Shown here: one piece after another, positions 26,743 to 36,133 of the stretch | Layout of the letters: every line of letters starts with the position of its first letter | Position numbering within the stretch: position 1 is the first letter of the stretch | DNA from: Deltaproteobacteria bacterium | GTDB lineage: Bacteria; Desulfobacterota; Desulfobacteria; Desulfobacterales; Desulfobacteraceae | Reading direction: 5' to 3' | NCBI GenBank assembly: GCA_013151635.1 | Contig: JAADHV010000067.1 | Span: 1-64,000, forward strand | DNA: 64,000 nt | Notes under the pieces: generated by a model | The model's database searches: none | Told to the model about the DNA's origin: nothing | Seen by the model: the letters and a program-made list of their open reading frames with translations, nothing else | Position numbers and translations under genes: made by a program

Positions 26743-28416
26743 TTATTGCAAAACTTTTTCGAAACCTTTGATCAAGCCTGGTTTGAGCTGTATTTTTGTC
26801 CTGAATATTTTACCCCTGGGCGAAAAATTTCGTACAATATTGAATTTTTGAAATTCAACAACTTCCACTTCATCCAGATTGTCCGGATCCGCACCTGAAT
26901 TTATGGCTTTTTCTTTTAATAGTGCGTAGGCTGTTTCAATCAGATCATCGTCGGAATATGTTTTAGAAATCGGCTCTGCAAAATCTTCTTCATGGGCTGT
27001 CACAATACCATGTTCAGTGTCAGCATTTAAAGAAACCTCACAGGTGGTCCTGGCAAGGGCCGCTCCAATGGCGTTTGCCACGGAGTATTCAGGCACTGCA
27101 ACCGTTTCTATCTGATAAAGTTCTTCTATCTTTTTGGCAAAATACGGGGCAGGTCCCCCGAGCAGCAGTATCTTTCGCGGACTGATCTTATATCCTTCAA
27201 GAAATTCATGAACTGTATAAACAGGTTTGGAATTCAGCTTGTCAATCATTTCAAATGTTTTTTTCAGGATGATGGAGCAGCATTTTTTAAATATTTGATC
27301 AGCTGCCTCATCATCTGTAAGGCCCAGATCCAGAGCAATTGCATGAATACCTTTTCTGGCATTTTGCAGATTTCCTTCATCCATAAGCCCAAGTACTACC
27401 AGGGCATCGGTTGGGGTCGGTTCATGTCCGCCGAATGCCATGGCAGGGCCCTTACGGTCGGGCCCGATGACAAGCTCCTTATCTTTTACCCTGACAACGC
27501 TGTCACCCCCGATCCCCTTTGAATCGGTTCGAAGCGACCTGATCAGGCTTTTGTACTGCCCTCTGCGGATACCCACAGGTTCCAAAAGCGGTGCTTTGTC
27601 AACCAGGAAAGCAATATCCGTTGTAGTGCCGCCGATATCAAGCACAATGGCATCCTGGTTTTCAGGGGCATAAGGGATGGCACCCATAATACTCGCAGCA
27701 GGCCCGGAAAGCACGGTTTGACCCGGGAAAGACATGGAAGACTCAAGGGACATTGTCCCACCGTCTGCTTTCAGGATTTGGATGGGAACGGTAAGTCCTT
27801 TTTCTTCAAGAGATTGTTTTACAGCCTCAAAAAATGATTTATGAAGGGAAAATACAGCAGCATTTAAATGGGTTGTGGCAATCCTGCGGGGAAAGTTAAG
27901 GTTCCCTGAGACATGGTGCCCTAAAAATATTTTTTTGAAATATTTATTTGAAATCCTTTTGATAAGAATTTCATGGCTGGGATTTCGAACACAGAATTTG
28001 CCGACAACGCCGACATATTCAATGCCTTGCTTTTTCATCTTCCTGGCAATATCTTCGATTTCCATCTTGTTTACCGGGGCTTTTTCCCTTCCCCTGTGGT
28101 TGATTGACCCTGTTACGCAATAATAATGTTTCCCGGTTTTAAAGGAGGCAGGATCAATCCCGGGGCCTGCTGAAACAATCATTCCAACCGGGTTCATATT
28201 TTGCTGGACAATCGCATTGGTTGTAAGTGTAGTCGAGATAACAACCCGTTTAATTTTTTTGGGATCAATATTATCCAGAAGCTGGGAAAAGCCTGAGAGA
28301 ATCGTGTGAAAAAGATCTGTAGAATCTGTGGATACCTTGACTTTTTTTTCAATACCGTTACTGCTTAAAAGAACAGCATCCGTGTGTGTGCCGCCAACAT
28401 CTATTCCAATAATCAT
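26743..28416 (-). CDS. Hydantoinase A / oxoprolinase-family protein
   Basis: 557 residues of the HyuA/oxoprolinase ASKHA-ATPase family, which uses ATP for hydrolysis of cyclic amides such as 5-oxoproline or hydantoins, or for acetone carboxylation-type reactions. Seen: the N-terminal phosphate loop MIIGIDVGGTHTDAVLL, STTLTTNAIVQ, GQTVLSGPAASIMGA, the second phosphate loop IVLDIGGTTTDIAFL, GIGGDSVVRV and a late LLLGGPAPYFAKK adenosine-site motif. No partner HyuB is adjacent, so the substrate remains open. AGGGA precedes the ATG. It is first in an operon with the HDAC-like gene and epmA. Confidence 0.88.
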   Translation of the reverse strand: MIIGIDVGGTHTDAVLLSSNGIEKKVKVSTDSTDLFHTILSGFSQLLDNIDPKKIKRVVISTTLTTNAIVQQNMNPVGMIVSAGPGIDPASFKTGKHYYCVTGSINHRGREKAPVNKMEIEDIARKMKKQGIEYVGVVGKFCVRNPSHEILIKRISNKYFKKIFLGHHVSGNLNFPRRIATTHLNAAVFSLHKSFFEAVKQSLEEKGLTVPIQILKADGGTMSLESSMSFPGQTVLSGPAASIMGAIPYAPENQDAIVLDIGGTTTDIAFLVDKAPLLEPVGIRRGQYKSLIRSLRTDSKGIGGDSVVRVKDKELVIGPDRKGPAMAFGGHEPTPTDALVVLGLMDEGNLQNARKGIHAIALDLGLTDDEAADQIFKKCCSIILKKTFEMIDKLNSKPVYTVHEFLEGYKISPRKILLLGGPAPYFAKKIEELYQIETVAVPEYSVANAIGAALARTTCEVSLNADTEHGIVTAHEEDFAEPISKTYSDDDLIETAYALLKEKAINSGADPDNLDEVEVVEFQKFNIVRNFSPRGKIFRTKIQLKPGLIKGFEKVLQ

Positions 28417-28641
28417 GGCGTGTCCCTGGTTTTTAAATATATTTCAGCCCAAAATTAGCTCTTCAACCCATAGCGGAGCTTCTCAGAAAACCCCTGGCTT
28501 GTCAATCAGATTTTCTCTTGAATTTAATCTGGTATTTATTTTGAAAACCAGGTTTTAAACTTGAATTATTAAGATATTTAATTTATTTAGAAATAACGCT
28601 GTTTACTTTGAAGAATGTATATTATTTGCAAGGAGTGATTT

Positions 28642-29364
28642 ATGCAGGTTATTGAATGGGAAAAAGATGAGTCTGTGGCAATTATTAATATGTGCAACGG
28701 TCCTAACAAGCAGAACCTTGTGTTTGTAACGCAGATGGATCAATGTTTTGATGAAATACTGGAAGATAAAGAAATTTATTCAATAGTTCTAACTTCCACG
28801 GATGAAAAAAATTTTTCCCAGGGGATTGATATTGAATGGCTGGGCCAAAAAATGAATGATAAGGATTTTGACAGCATAAAAACATTTATGTACGGTATGA
28901 ACGCGATTTTTAAAAGGGTTTTACTTATGCCGGTCCCTGTTATTGCAGCCATTAATGGCCATGCCTTTGGGAATGGTGCCATGCTTGCCTGCAGTTGTGA
29001 TTTCAGGTTTATGAAAAAAGACAAAGGCTTTTTTTGCTTCCCTGAAGTGGATATAAGCATACCTTTTCTTCCCGGAATGATCGAGTTTGTACGAAAGGCC
29101 ATACCTGAACATAAATTCAACGAGATGATTCTTTCCGGTAAACGTCTTGGTGCAAAGGAACTTGAGGCCTGCAATGTGATTGTTAATGCAAGTGATAACA
29201 GGGAAGAACTCCTCAAGGATGCTCTGGGCTTTGCCAAAACATTTATGAAAAAAAGAGGAATCTTTGGCGAACTGAAAAAAAGAATGCATAAGGGCATAAT
29301 CAAAGTCATGGAGACAGAAGACACAAAGCTGATTGATTCATTGAACCTTTTTATCCGGGAATAA
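28642..29364 (+). CDS. Enoyl-CoA hydratase/isomerase family protein
   Basis: 240-residue crotonase-fold protein acting on acyl-CoA thioesters. The oxyanion-hole regions are NFSQGIDIEWLGQKM and AAINGHAFGNGAMLACSCDFRF, and FPEVDISIPFLPGM holds the acidic residue positioned as in delta3,delta2-enoyl-CoA isomerases. Only one of the two classical catalytic glutamates can be recognised, so isomerase is favoured over hydratase. AAGGAG precedes the ATG. The 225 bp upstream, shared with the divergent hyuA-like gene, show no clear promoter. Confidence 0.85.
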   Translation: MQVIEWEKDESVAIINMCNGPNKQNLVFVTQMDQCFDEILEDKEIYSIVLTSTDEKNFSQGIDIEWLGQKMNDKDFDSIKTFMYGMNAIFKRVLLMPVPVIAAINGHAFGNGAMLACSCDFRFMKKDKGFFCFPEVDISIPFLPGMIEFVRKAIPEHKFNEMILSGKRLGAKELEACNVIVNASDNREELLKDALGFAKTFMKKRGIFGELKKRMHKGIIKVMETEDTKLIDSLNLFIRE

Positions 29365-29458
29365 GAAATTTACAGGATACTTTATTGCCGGGTTTGACAG
29401 CTCTGGTATTGGTTCCTATATAATAATTTTTTTTAAACCCTCACAAAAAGGAAGACTC

Positions 29459-29911
29459 ATGCGCAGGAAAACAGCCCTAACAGCCCTTTTAGTACTGATT
29501 TTTATATTTGTGCCTATTATGGGAATATGTGAAACCATAGACTGGAAACAGTATAATGAGGGTATCCGGCTGGCGAAAAAAGAAAATAAAAAGGTGTTTT
29601 TGCATTTTCGAACAGGCTGGTGCGGCTATTGTAAACAAATGGAACTTATTACGTTTAAAGATAACTCGGTCGTGAGATTTTTAAATGAGCATTTTGTTTC
29701 CATAAAAGTGGATGGAGACAAGGAAAAATCTTTTGTGAAAGCCTATAAGGTAAAAGGCTATCCTGATAACAGGTGGTTGGATGAAAAAATAAAAGAGGCA
29801 TACCGCCTGCCAGGGTTTGTGGGGCCAGAAACTTTTTTGTTTTTTCTTGAATATATTCAAACAGACAGCTATAAAACAATGGACCCCATCAAGTATTACA
29901 GATCAAGATAA
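29459..29911 (+). CDS. Periplasmic thioredoxin-fold protein
   Basis: 150 residues with a signal peptide (ALTALLVLIFIFVPIMGICE) and a thioredoxin-like domain with active site W-C55-G-Y-C58. The segment VFLHFRTGWCGYCKQMELITFKD followed by FVSIKVDGDKEK resembles DUF255/thioredoxin_7-type proteins. The usual cis-proline loop appears as KVKGYPDNRWLDE. It probably reduces or shuffles disulfides in the cell envelope. Partner proteins are not evident. It precedes an exported SH3 protein by about 100 bp. Confidence 0.8.
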   Translation: MRRKTALTALLVLIFIFVPIMGICETIDWKQYNEGIRLAKKENKKVFLHFRTGWCGYCKQMELITFKDNSVVRFLNEHFVSIKVDGDKEKSFVKAYKVKGYPDNRWLDEKIKEAYRLPGFVGPETFLFFLEYIQTDSYKTMDPIKYYRSR

Positions 29912-30007
29912 ATTTTCATATTGATATTGGCAGGATGCAATGATAAGGGATGGGACTAAAAAACAGGACACTTAAAAATATTGAATTTTAAAGGAGACGG
30001 CACTGGG

Positions 30008-30625
30008 ATGAAAAAAAAGTATCAATGCCTTTTGATCATATCTTTATGGGTGGTATTGCTTTTTAGCGGCACTTTATTTGCCGACGACATATATGTAACC
30101 GGGGTTACAAATATTACCATGCGTACAGGCCCGGGAGTGGGACACAAGATTGTTGCCATGTTGAAATCCGGCACCAAACTTGAAATTGTGGAATATCAAA
30201 AGGACTGGACAAGGGTAAAGACAGACCTTGGAAAAACAGGATGGGTTTTATCAAGGTTTTTAACCCAGGAAGTGCCAGGTGCCCTTCTGGTTGAGAAATT
30301 AAAGAAAGATAACCAGGAACTGTTATCCAAATTTGAAGCAGTTGAAGAGGAAAATAAAAGACTGACGGTTAAAAATGCAACACTGGTCCAAATAGAAGAA
30401 AAATATAATAAGCTGAAACAGGAATCAGCAGATTTTTTAAAACTGGATGCAAAATATACTGAAATGACCCGGCAATATGAGACCCAGAGAACTCATATTA
30501 CGACCTTGGAGAATGATTTGAACAATGAGCCAAAGCTATGGTTTCTAATCGGGCCGGGTGTATTTATTGTTGGCTTGTTTTTCGGTTTAAGCACTCGTAA
30601 AAAGAGAAAAAGCAGGCTGTTATGA
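30008..30625 (+). CDS. SH3 domain protein with coiled coil and C-terminal membrane anchor (YgiM-like)
   Basis: 205 residues from MKKKYQ, with AAGGAGACGG (29991-30000) at good spacing; an in-frame TTG further upstream is unlikely. Signal peptide (CLLIISLWVVLLFSGTLFA), one SH3b domain (about 25-90, NITMRTGPGVGHKIV, GWVLSRFL), a coiled coil (95-175) and a C-terminal membrane helix (LWFLIGPGVFIVGLFFGL) with a basic tail. This order matches the TIGR04211/YgiM family, whose role in the envelope is not settled. It overlaps nadB by 4 nt. Confidence 0.85.
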   Translation: MKKKYQCLLIISLWVVLLFSGTLFADDIYVTGVTNITMRTGPGVGHKIVAMLKSGTKLEIVEYQKDWTRVKTDLGKTGWVLSRFLTQEVPGALLVEKLKKDNQELLSKFEAVEEENKRLTVKNATLVQIEEKYNKLKQESADFLKLDAKYTEMTRQYETQRTHITTLENDLNNEPKLWFLIGPGVFIVGLFFGLSTRKKRKSRLL

Positions 30626-32238
30626 TTAAGAGAACAGATTTTTTAGTGATCGGGAGCGGTATCGCAGGCTTAAGTTATGCCCTTAAAGTGGCCCAATTGG
30701 GTAAAGTCACTATTGTTACCAAAAAAAAGATCCAGAAAACAAATACAGCCCTTGCCCAGGGTGGTGTGGCAGCAGTATTCGGCAAGATAGATTCATTTGA
30801 TCTTCATATTAAAGATACGCTTGATGCAGGGGACGGGCTCTGCAACAGGGAAGTCGTCAAAATGGTGGTGAAAGACGGACCCGAAAGGATTAAAGAACTT
30901 GTAAAACAAGGTGCGCATTTTAATAAAGAAGGGGACGGCAAGTATGATTTTTCATTGGGTCAAGAAGGAGGGCATTCTGCAAAAAGGATAGTTTATGCCC
31001 AGGACCTGACAGGAAAAGAAATTGAAGATACCCTTGTAAAAAAAGTAGAAGACAATGAGAATATCACTATTTTAGAAGACCATATTGCTGTAAACCTGAT
31101 TACATTTTCAAGCAGTATCAGGAGCGGGCTCATTGTTACCCAGCATGAAAATATCTGCTGCGGGGCATATGTGCTTGATAATAAAACAGGGGAAATTGAA
31201 ACTTTTTATGCAGGAATCACACTCCTTGCCACGGGTGGGGCCAGCAAAGTATATCTTTATACGTCCAACCCGGATATAGCAACGGGTGACGGCATTGCAA
31301 TGGCATACCGTGCAGGTGCTTCGGTTGCAAACCTGGAATTTGTTCAATTTCATCCCACCTGTCTTTACCATCCTGAAGCAAAAAATTTCCTTATTTCAGA
31401 AGCAGTAAGAGGGGAAGGTGCTGTTTTAGTTGATTTTAAAGGACACAGGTTTATGGAGAAATATTCTCCTGACAAGGAACTTGCATGCAGGGACGTCGTT
31501 GCAAGAGCCATTGACAGCGAATTAAAAAGAACCGGTGCAGACTCGGTTTTTCTTGATATAACGCATAAGGAAGCAGGTTTTATTAAGAAAAGATTCCCAA
31601 ATATTTATTCAAAATGTCTTGAGTATGGGATTGACATGACAAAAGATCCTGTCCCGGTTGTACCCGCAGCCCATTACATGTGTGGGGGAGTAGCCACTGA
31701 CCTTAACGGAAAAACCGATGTTCAAAGGCTTTATGCTGTCGGAGAAACTGCATGCACAGGTCTTCATGGCGCTAACAGGCTGGCTTCCAATTCCCTGTTG
31801 GAGGCACTTGTTTATTCCCACAGGGCATATAAATCCTCTGCTGAGGAGTTTAAATCCATAGGAAATAAAGTAAGCGTTACCCTGGATCTTTGGGATGAAA
31901 CAAATATAATAGACAGTGATGAGGCCATTGTTGTCTCCCATAACTGGGATGAAATCAGACGCTTGATGTGGAATTATGTAGGAATTGTGAGATCAGACAA
32001 GCGCCTGCAACGGGCATTGAGAAGAATCCGGAATATTAAAGAAGAAATCAATGAGTATTACTGGGGGTTCAAGGTGACATCTGATTTGATTGAACTTAGG
32101 AACCTTGCCACCATAGCGGAGTTAATCATTGAATCAGCTTTGATGAGAAAAGAAAGCCGGGGTCTGCATTATAATATCGGATACCCTGCAAAAGATGACC
32201 ACTGGCTGAAACCCAGCATCCTTAAAAAAAGTTTTTAA
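30622..32238 (+). CDS. nadB: L-aspartate oxidase
   Basis: 538-residue FAD enzyme oxidising L-aspartate to iminoaspartate, the first step of de novo NAD synthesis; in anaerobes fumarate acts as electron acceptor. FAD-binding VIGSGIAGLSYAL, the TALAQGGVAAVF motif, the catalytic region HSAKRIVYAQDLTGKEI, LEFVQFHPTCLY, PVVPAAHYMCGGVATDLNG and the GLHGANRLASNSLLEALVYS block are all present. Length fits NadB rather than succinate dehydrogenase. Neither nadA nor nadC is in the window. It overlaps the preceding SH3 gene by ATGA, which suggests cotranscription. Confidence 0.95.
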   Translation: MIKRTDFLVIGSGIAGLSYALKVAQLGKVTIVTKKKIQKTNTALAQGGVAAVFGKIDSFDLHIKDTLDAGDGLCNREVVKMVVKDGPERIKELVKQGAHFNKEGDGKYDFSLGQEGGHSAKRIVYAQDLTGKEIEDTLVKKVEDNENITILEDHIAVNLITFSSSIRSGLIVTQHENICCGAYVLDNKTGEIETFYAGITLLATGGASKVYLYTSNPDIATGDGIAMAYRAGASVANLEFVQFHPTCLYHPEAKNFLISEAVRGEGAVLVDFKGHRFMEKYSPDKELACRDVVARAIDSELKRTGADSVFLDITHKEAGFIKKRFPNIYSKCLEYGIDMTKDPVPVVPAAHYMCGGVATDLNGKTDVQRLYAVGETACTGLHGANRLASNSLLEALVYSHRAYKSSAEEFKSIGNKVSVTLDLWDETNIIDSDEAIVVSHNWDEIRRLMWNYVGIVRSDKRLQRALRRIRNIKEEINEYYWGFKVTSDLIELRNLATIAELIIESALMRKESRGLHYNIGYPAKDDHWLKPSILKKSF

Positions 32239-32245
32239 GAATAAA

Positions 32246-32947
32246 TCATGGCTTGGTGCCGACAAACAAAGTTACAATTCCAAATGTCATCTGCTTGAAC
32301 CTGATATTTTTAAAGCCTGCTTTTTTCATAATTTTTGAAAATTCCACAGGAGCGGGAAATTTTAATACAGACTTTGGCAGGTAGGTGTAAGCATTATCAT
32401 CATTGGAAAAAAATGAACCTATCAAAGGCAGTATTTTTTGAAAATATAAAAGGTATAAGGATCTGAGAATCCGGTTCCCAGGCGTGGTTAATTCAAGGAC
32501 TGCAAGCCGTCCCCCGCTTTTTAAAGTATTGAAAAATTCTTTGACGGCCCTTTGCCGGTCCATGATGTTCCTTATGCCAAAAGCAATAAATACAGCGTCA
32601 AACATATGGTGTTTAAAAGGAAGGCTTAGAGCGTCGGCATTCAGGAGTGCTATGTTTTGATTTCCTTTTTTGATCATTTTTTTTTTGCCAAGGCTTAACA
32701 TGCCAAAAGAGAAGTCAAGCCCGAAAATTTGAGCCCATCCCTTAAGAGTTGAGCTGATTTCCAAGGCCACATCCAATGTTCCGCAGGCCACATCAAGAAC
32801 TTTGCTGTTTTCCAGGAGGGCGGTGGCTTTTACCATCTGGGTCCTCCAGACTATGTCCTGCCGCAGGCTTAAAAGGCGGTTTAAAAAATCGTATTTAGGT
32901 GCAATTTTGTCAAACATGTCTTTAACAAAATCAAGTTCTTTATTCAT
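32246..32947 (-). CDS. menG: Demethylmenaquinone methyltransferase
   Basis: 233 residues from MNKELDFVKDMFDKIAPKYDFLN. UbiE/MenG family SAM methyltransferase making menaquinone, the quinone expected in sulfate reducers. Motif I VLDVACGTLDVAL, FGLDFSFGMLSLGKKK, LSLPFKHHMFDAVFIAFGIRN and the LEL-TTPGNRILRSLYLLYF segment are diagnostic. An upstream in-frame start would add 28 unconserved residues. It is convergent with nadB (7-nt gap) and divergent from dnaJ. Confidence 0.93.
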   Translation of the reverse strand: MNKELDFVKDMFDKIAPKYDFLNRLLSLRQDIVWRTQMVKATALLENSKVLDVACGTLDVALEISSTLKGWAQIFGLDFSFGMLSLGKKKMIKKGNQNIALLNADALSLPFKHHMFDAVFIAFGIRNIMDRQRAVKEFFNTLKSGGRLAVLELTTPGNRILRSLYLLYFQKILPLIGSFFSNDDNAYTYLPKSVLKFPAPVEFSKIMKKAGFKNIRFKQMTFGIVTLFVGTKP

Positions 32948-33050
32948 CGTTGACAACCTGGATTTCTGAGTTATTTTAAAGTATTTGCCAAGACAGGTTG
33001 GAAAAGTATCATAATACAGGAAAAAATACAATAGAACGGTTAGGGACCAT

Positions 33051-34151
33051 ATGACAGAAAAACGTGATTATTATGAAGTGCTTGGCGTTGCCAAGGGTGT
33101 TTCACCACAGGAATTAAAAAAAGCATATCGGAAACATGCAATAAAATATCACCCTGATAAAAACCCGGACAATAAAGAAGCAGAAGAAAAGTTCAAAGAA
33201 GCATCTGAAGCCTATGAGGTTTTAAGTGATGATAATAAACGCCAGATTTATGATCAATTCGGTCATAGAGGGCTTGAGGGCGCAGGTCATTCAGGGCCCA
33301 GCGGATTTGAGGATATTTTTTCAAGTTTTGGTGATATTTTTGAGGACTTTTTTGGATTTGGTTCCGGCGGGGGCCGTGGAAACAGGGCCAGAAGAGGCTC
33401 TGATCTCAGGTACAACATGACCATAGATTTTATGGAAGCAGCTTTTGGTACTGAAAAAACCATTTCTATTCCAAAACTGGATAATTGCAGCGGGTGTAAC
33501 GGCTCAGGATGTCAGCCGGGCTCAAGTCCTGAGACCTGCCCCCATTGCCGTGGAACAGGGCAGTTTATCCAGAGCCAGGGCTTTTTCAAGGTAAAAACCA
33601 CATGCCCGTATTGTAAGGGCCAGGGAACCATTATTTCGAATCCCTGCAGAAAGTGCAGGGGAGCCGGCAGGGTAGAGATAACGCGGAAGGTCCAGGTGAA
33701 AATCCCGGCAGGTGTGGATGTCGGATCAAAACTCCGCCTGTCAGGGGAAGGAGAAGCTTCTCCTTCCCCTGAAGGTACTCCCGGAGATCTTTATGTGGTT
33801 ATAAATGTCAATCCTCATAAGTTTTTCCAAAGGGATAACACAGATGTTATCTGCGCCATTGATCTTTCATTTATCCAGGCAGCTCTTGGCGATGAGATCA
33901 GCATTCCAACCCTTGTGGGTGAAAAGAAATTGAAAATTCCAAAAGGCACCCAGTACGGGGATGTTTTCAGGCTCAGAGGTGAAGGAATTGCCTCATTGAG
34001 GACCGGTCGAAGGGGTGACCAGGTTATTAAGGTAATTATTAAAACACCCACAAGGCTGAACCAGAAACAGGTAAAATTACTAAAAGAGTTTGACAAGCTT
34101 GATTCAAATAAAATATCAAACAAACTGAAAAATCTTTTTAAGAACCTTTAA
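33051..34151 (+). CDS. dnaJ: Chaperone protein DnaJ
   Basis: 366-residue class A J-protein, the DnaK co-chaperone. J domain (1-70) with HPD at 34-36, G/F-rich region (75-115), a zinc-binding region with four CxxCxGxG-type motifs ([32 protein letters not shown]) and two C-terminal substrate-binding domains. After LRLSGEGEA the usual GPxGGPPGDL stretch is replaced by [11 protein letters not shown], encoded by a perfect 32-bp palindrome (33741-33772). dnaK and grpE are not nearby. queD follows after 22 nt. Confidence 0.96.
   Translation: MTEKRDYYEVLGVAKGVSPQELKKAYRKHAIKYHPDKNPDNKEAEEKFKEASEAYEVLSDDNKRQIYDQFGHRGLEGAGHSGPSGFEDIFSSFGDIFEDFFGFGSGGGRGNRARRGSDLRYNMTIDFMEAAFGTEKTISIPKLDNCSGCNGSGCQPGSSPETCPHCRGTGQFIQSQGFFKVKTTCPYCKGQGTIISNPCRKCRGAGRVEITRKVQVKIPAGVDVGSKLRLSGEGEASPSPEGTPGDLYVVINVNPHKFFQRDNTDVICAIDLSFIQAALGDEISIPTLVGEKKLKIPKGTQYGDVFRLRGEGIASLRTGRRGDQVIKVIIKTPTRLNQKQVKLLKEFDKLDSNKISNKLKNLFKNL
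33741..33772. repeat. Perfect 32-bp palindrome inside dnaJ
   Basis: TCAGGGGAAGGAGAAG (33741-33756) is followed at once by its exact reverse complement (33757-33772). It encodes [11 protein letters not shown] in the frame of dnaJ, at a surface loop position where family members vary. In mRNA it would form a very stable hairpin with up to 14 bp. Confidence 0.95.
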
Positions 34152-34173
34152 GGCACTTAAAGGACAAAAATAT

Positions 34174-34554
34174 ATGTTTGAACTAAAGGTGAAAAGCCGT
34201 TTTGCAGGTGCACATCAATTGACCATGGTGGGGCAAAAATGTGAAAATCTTCATGGGCATAACTGGCATGTGGAAGTCTGTGTTACAGGCGAGAAATTGA
34301 ATTCAGCAGGGGTGCTTGCTGATTTCGGTGATATAAAAAAAGTCGTAAGAAAGGTTGTTGAAGAGGAGCTGGACCATAAATTTTTAAATGAACTTGAAAT
34401 ATTTGAGGGAATCCAGCCCACTTCGGAGCGTATAGCAGTATATATAGCTGAAAGAGTCCAGGCCCTGTTAGGCTATGACCCGGATAAAAATATAAGGGTA
34501 TCAAAAGTCATGGCCTGGGAATCTGATGACGCATGTGCCACTTATTTTACATAG
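34174..34554 (+). CDS. queD: 6-carboxy-tetrahydropterin synthase (QueD/PTPS family)
   Basis: 126 residues. Zinc ligands H14 (AGAHQL), H27 and H29 (C23-E-N-L-H-G-H) and the catalytic C23 are in place, as is the substrate-anchoring glutamate in MAWESDDACATY. The family makes 6-carboxy-5,6,7,8-tetrahydropterin for queuosine and other 7-deazapurines, or pyruvoyl-tetrahydropterin in folate/biopterin pathways. The CxxxHGH form points to QueD. No queC or queE is adjacent; it follows dnaJ in the same direction. Confidence 0.88.
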   Translation: MFELKVKSRFAGAHQLTMVGQKCENLHGHNWHVEVCVTGEKLNSAGVLADFGDIKKVVRKVVEEELDHKFLNELEIFEGIQPTSERIAVYIAERVQALLGYDPDKNIRVSKVMAWESDDACATYFT

Positions 34555-34557
34555 TTG

Positions 34558-34602
34558 ATCAGGACTTCAGGGCAGACAGCAAAACCTGTTTGAAGTTCTG
34601 AT
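34558..34602. terminator. Hairpin between convergent queD and FAD protein genes
   Basis: ATCAGGACTTCA (34558-34569) pairs with TGAAGTTCTGAT (34591-34602), 12 bp with one G-T wobble and a 21-nt loop, right after the queD stop. There is only a weak T stretch downstream, so termination is plausible but not certain. Confidence 0.45.
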
Positions 34603-34607
34603 GATAT

Positions 34608-35984
34608 CTATTGCATCCCGATAATATGCCTGGCCGGGATGATACCTGTCGCGGCAGCAGATACTATATTGCCTGCCACGCCTGGCCCGTCACCTGCCAC
34701 ATACATCCCTTTAATAGCGGTTTCAAGATAGTTGTTTGTTTGAACCTGCGTGGCAAAAAATTTTATTTCCGGTGCATAAAGCAGTGTTTCATCGTTTGAC
34801 ACACCCGGTACAACAAGATTTAAGGACTCAAGACCTTCAATCAGGTTTGTCAAAATTCTTTCAGGCAGTGCCATGGCTATATCACCGCAAACAACATTGG
34901 TCATTGTAGGTTCAATGTACCCTTTTTTTACTCTGTTCCAGGTTGAACGCCGCCCTCTTTTTAAATCTCCAAACCGTTGTAATATTGGTTTTCCGCCGCC
35001 AATAATGGTTGCAAGTTTCCCAATGGACTCGCCATATGCCTGGTTATCGGTAACAGGTTCTGTTAAAACCACTTTTGAAAGAAAGGCAAAGTTTGTGTTT
35101 AATGATTTTTTATCTGAATAGGCATGGCCGTTTACACAGACAAAGTCCTTGTAGTTTTCAAGAGAAATAAACCCGCCCTGGTTGGTGCAAAAGGTTCTGG
35201 TCTGGTCATCATAAGTGGGAGTCTGGATAAAAAAAGTGGGGTCATAAATTACATTGCAAAGATCATCCATTATGTCATTGTGGACTTCAACCCTGATACC
35301 AACCTCTATCCCCCTCTGGCTGAGAATAATACCGTGTTTATGGGCAACGGAGGCCACCCAGTTTGCCCCGATTCTTCCGGGTGCAAGGATAACATTGTCA
35401 GCCTTGTATTCAGCCCTGTCTGTTATAACACCTTTTACACACCCTTTTTTTTCAAGGATATCAATCACATTTTCCCTGGTTTTTATTTCAAGCCCTTTTG
35501 ACTGGATATACTCGGCCATTCCGGCAATGAAGCCGGGCAGGTTGTCAGATCCCAAATGCTTTTGCTTGATTAAAAGAAGATCAATCCCAAATCGCTTTGC
35601 ATCTTTTCTGATTTGCTTTGCCTCTTCCATATTGGTGGGGAAAACAGGGCCATCCATTTTAAACCGTGTAAAGATTTTTTCTGTCTCATCAATTAAGTCC
35701 TGGGCAGAAGTCATTGACATGAATTGCGTTAAATCCGTTTTCCCAAGCCGTGGGATAAAATTAAGCTTGCCATCGGAATAAAGACCTGCACCGCCTATTC
35801 CGGACAGGATGTTGCAGGGATCACATTGTACGCATTTTTGAAGATTATGGTTCGGGCATTTTCTCTTTAAAGGGCTTTTGCCTTTTTCAATTAACAATAC
35901 ATTCAATTTGGAATGTTCTTTTAAATAATAACCCGCAAAAAGCCCCGCAGGCCCGCCGCCCACGATAATTACGTCATATTTCAT
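34608..35984 (-). CDS. FAD-dependent dehydrogenase (COG2509-like)
   Basis: 458 residues with a Rossmann FAD motif at the start (VIIVGGGPAGLFAGYYLKE), a cysteine cluster CPNHNLQKCVQCDPCNILSGIGGAGLYSDGKL, then NVILAPGRIGANWV and the C-terminal YVAGDGPGVAGNIVSAAATGI typical of the uncharacterised FAD-dependent dehydrogenases of COG2509. The electron donor and substrate are unknown. The clustered cysteines (about 43-57) suggest a metal or Fe-S site. It is monocistronic, convergent with queD. Confidence 0.82.
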   Translation of the reverse strand: MKYDVIIVGGGPAGLFAGYYLKEHSKLNVLLIEKGKSPLKRKCPNHNLQKCVQCDPCNILSGIGGAGLYSDGKLNFIPRLGKTDLTQFMSMTSAQDLIDETEKIFTRFKMDGPVFPTNMEEAKQIRKDAKRFGIDLLLIKQKHLGSDNLPGFIAGMAEYIQSKGLEIKTRENVIDILEKKGCVKGVITDRAEYKADNVILAPGRIGANWVASVAHKHGIILSQRGIEVGIRVEVHNDIMDDLCNVIYDPTFFIQTPTYDDQTRTFCTNQGGFISLENYKDFVCVNGHAYSDKKSLNTNFAFLSKVVLTEPVTDNQAYGESIGKLATIIGGGKPILQRFGDLKRGRRSTWNRVKKGYIEPTMTNVVCGDIAMALPERILTNLIEGLESLNLVVPGVSNDETLLYAPEIKFFATQVQTNNYLETAIKGMYVAGDGPGVAGNIVSAAATGIIPARHIIGMQ

Positions 35985-36133
35985 ATACCACCTAAATATT
36001 AAAATTAGAATCGTATTTTAATAGACCGGATTAACAAGAAAAGGCAAGCCTCTTTTTATAGGATAAAAAAGGCATGAGAATAAACCGGGGAAAACCTGCA
36101 CCACTGCGTGGCGGGGAAAAATCAAATTGAGGA

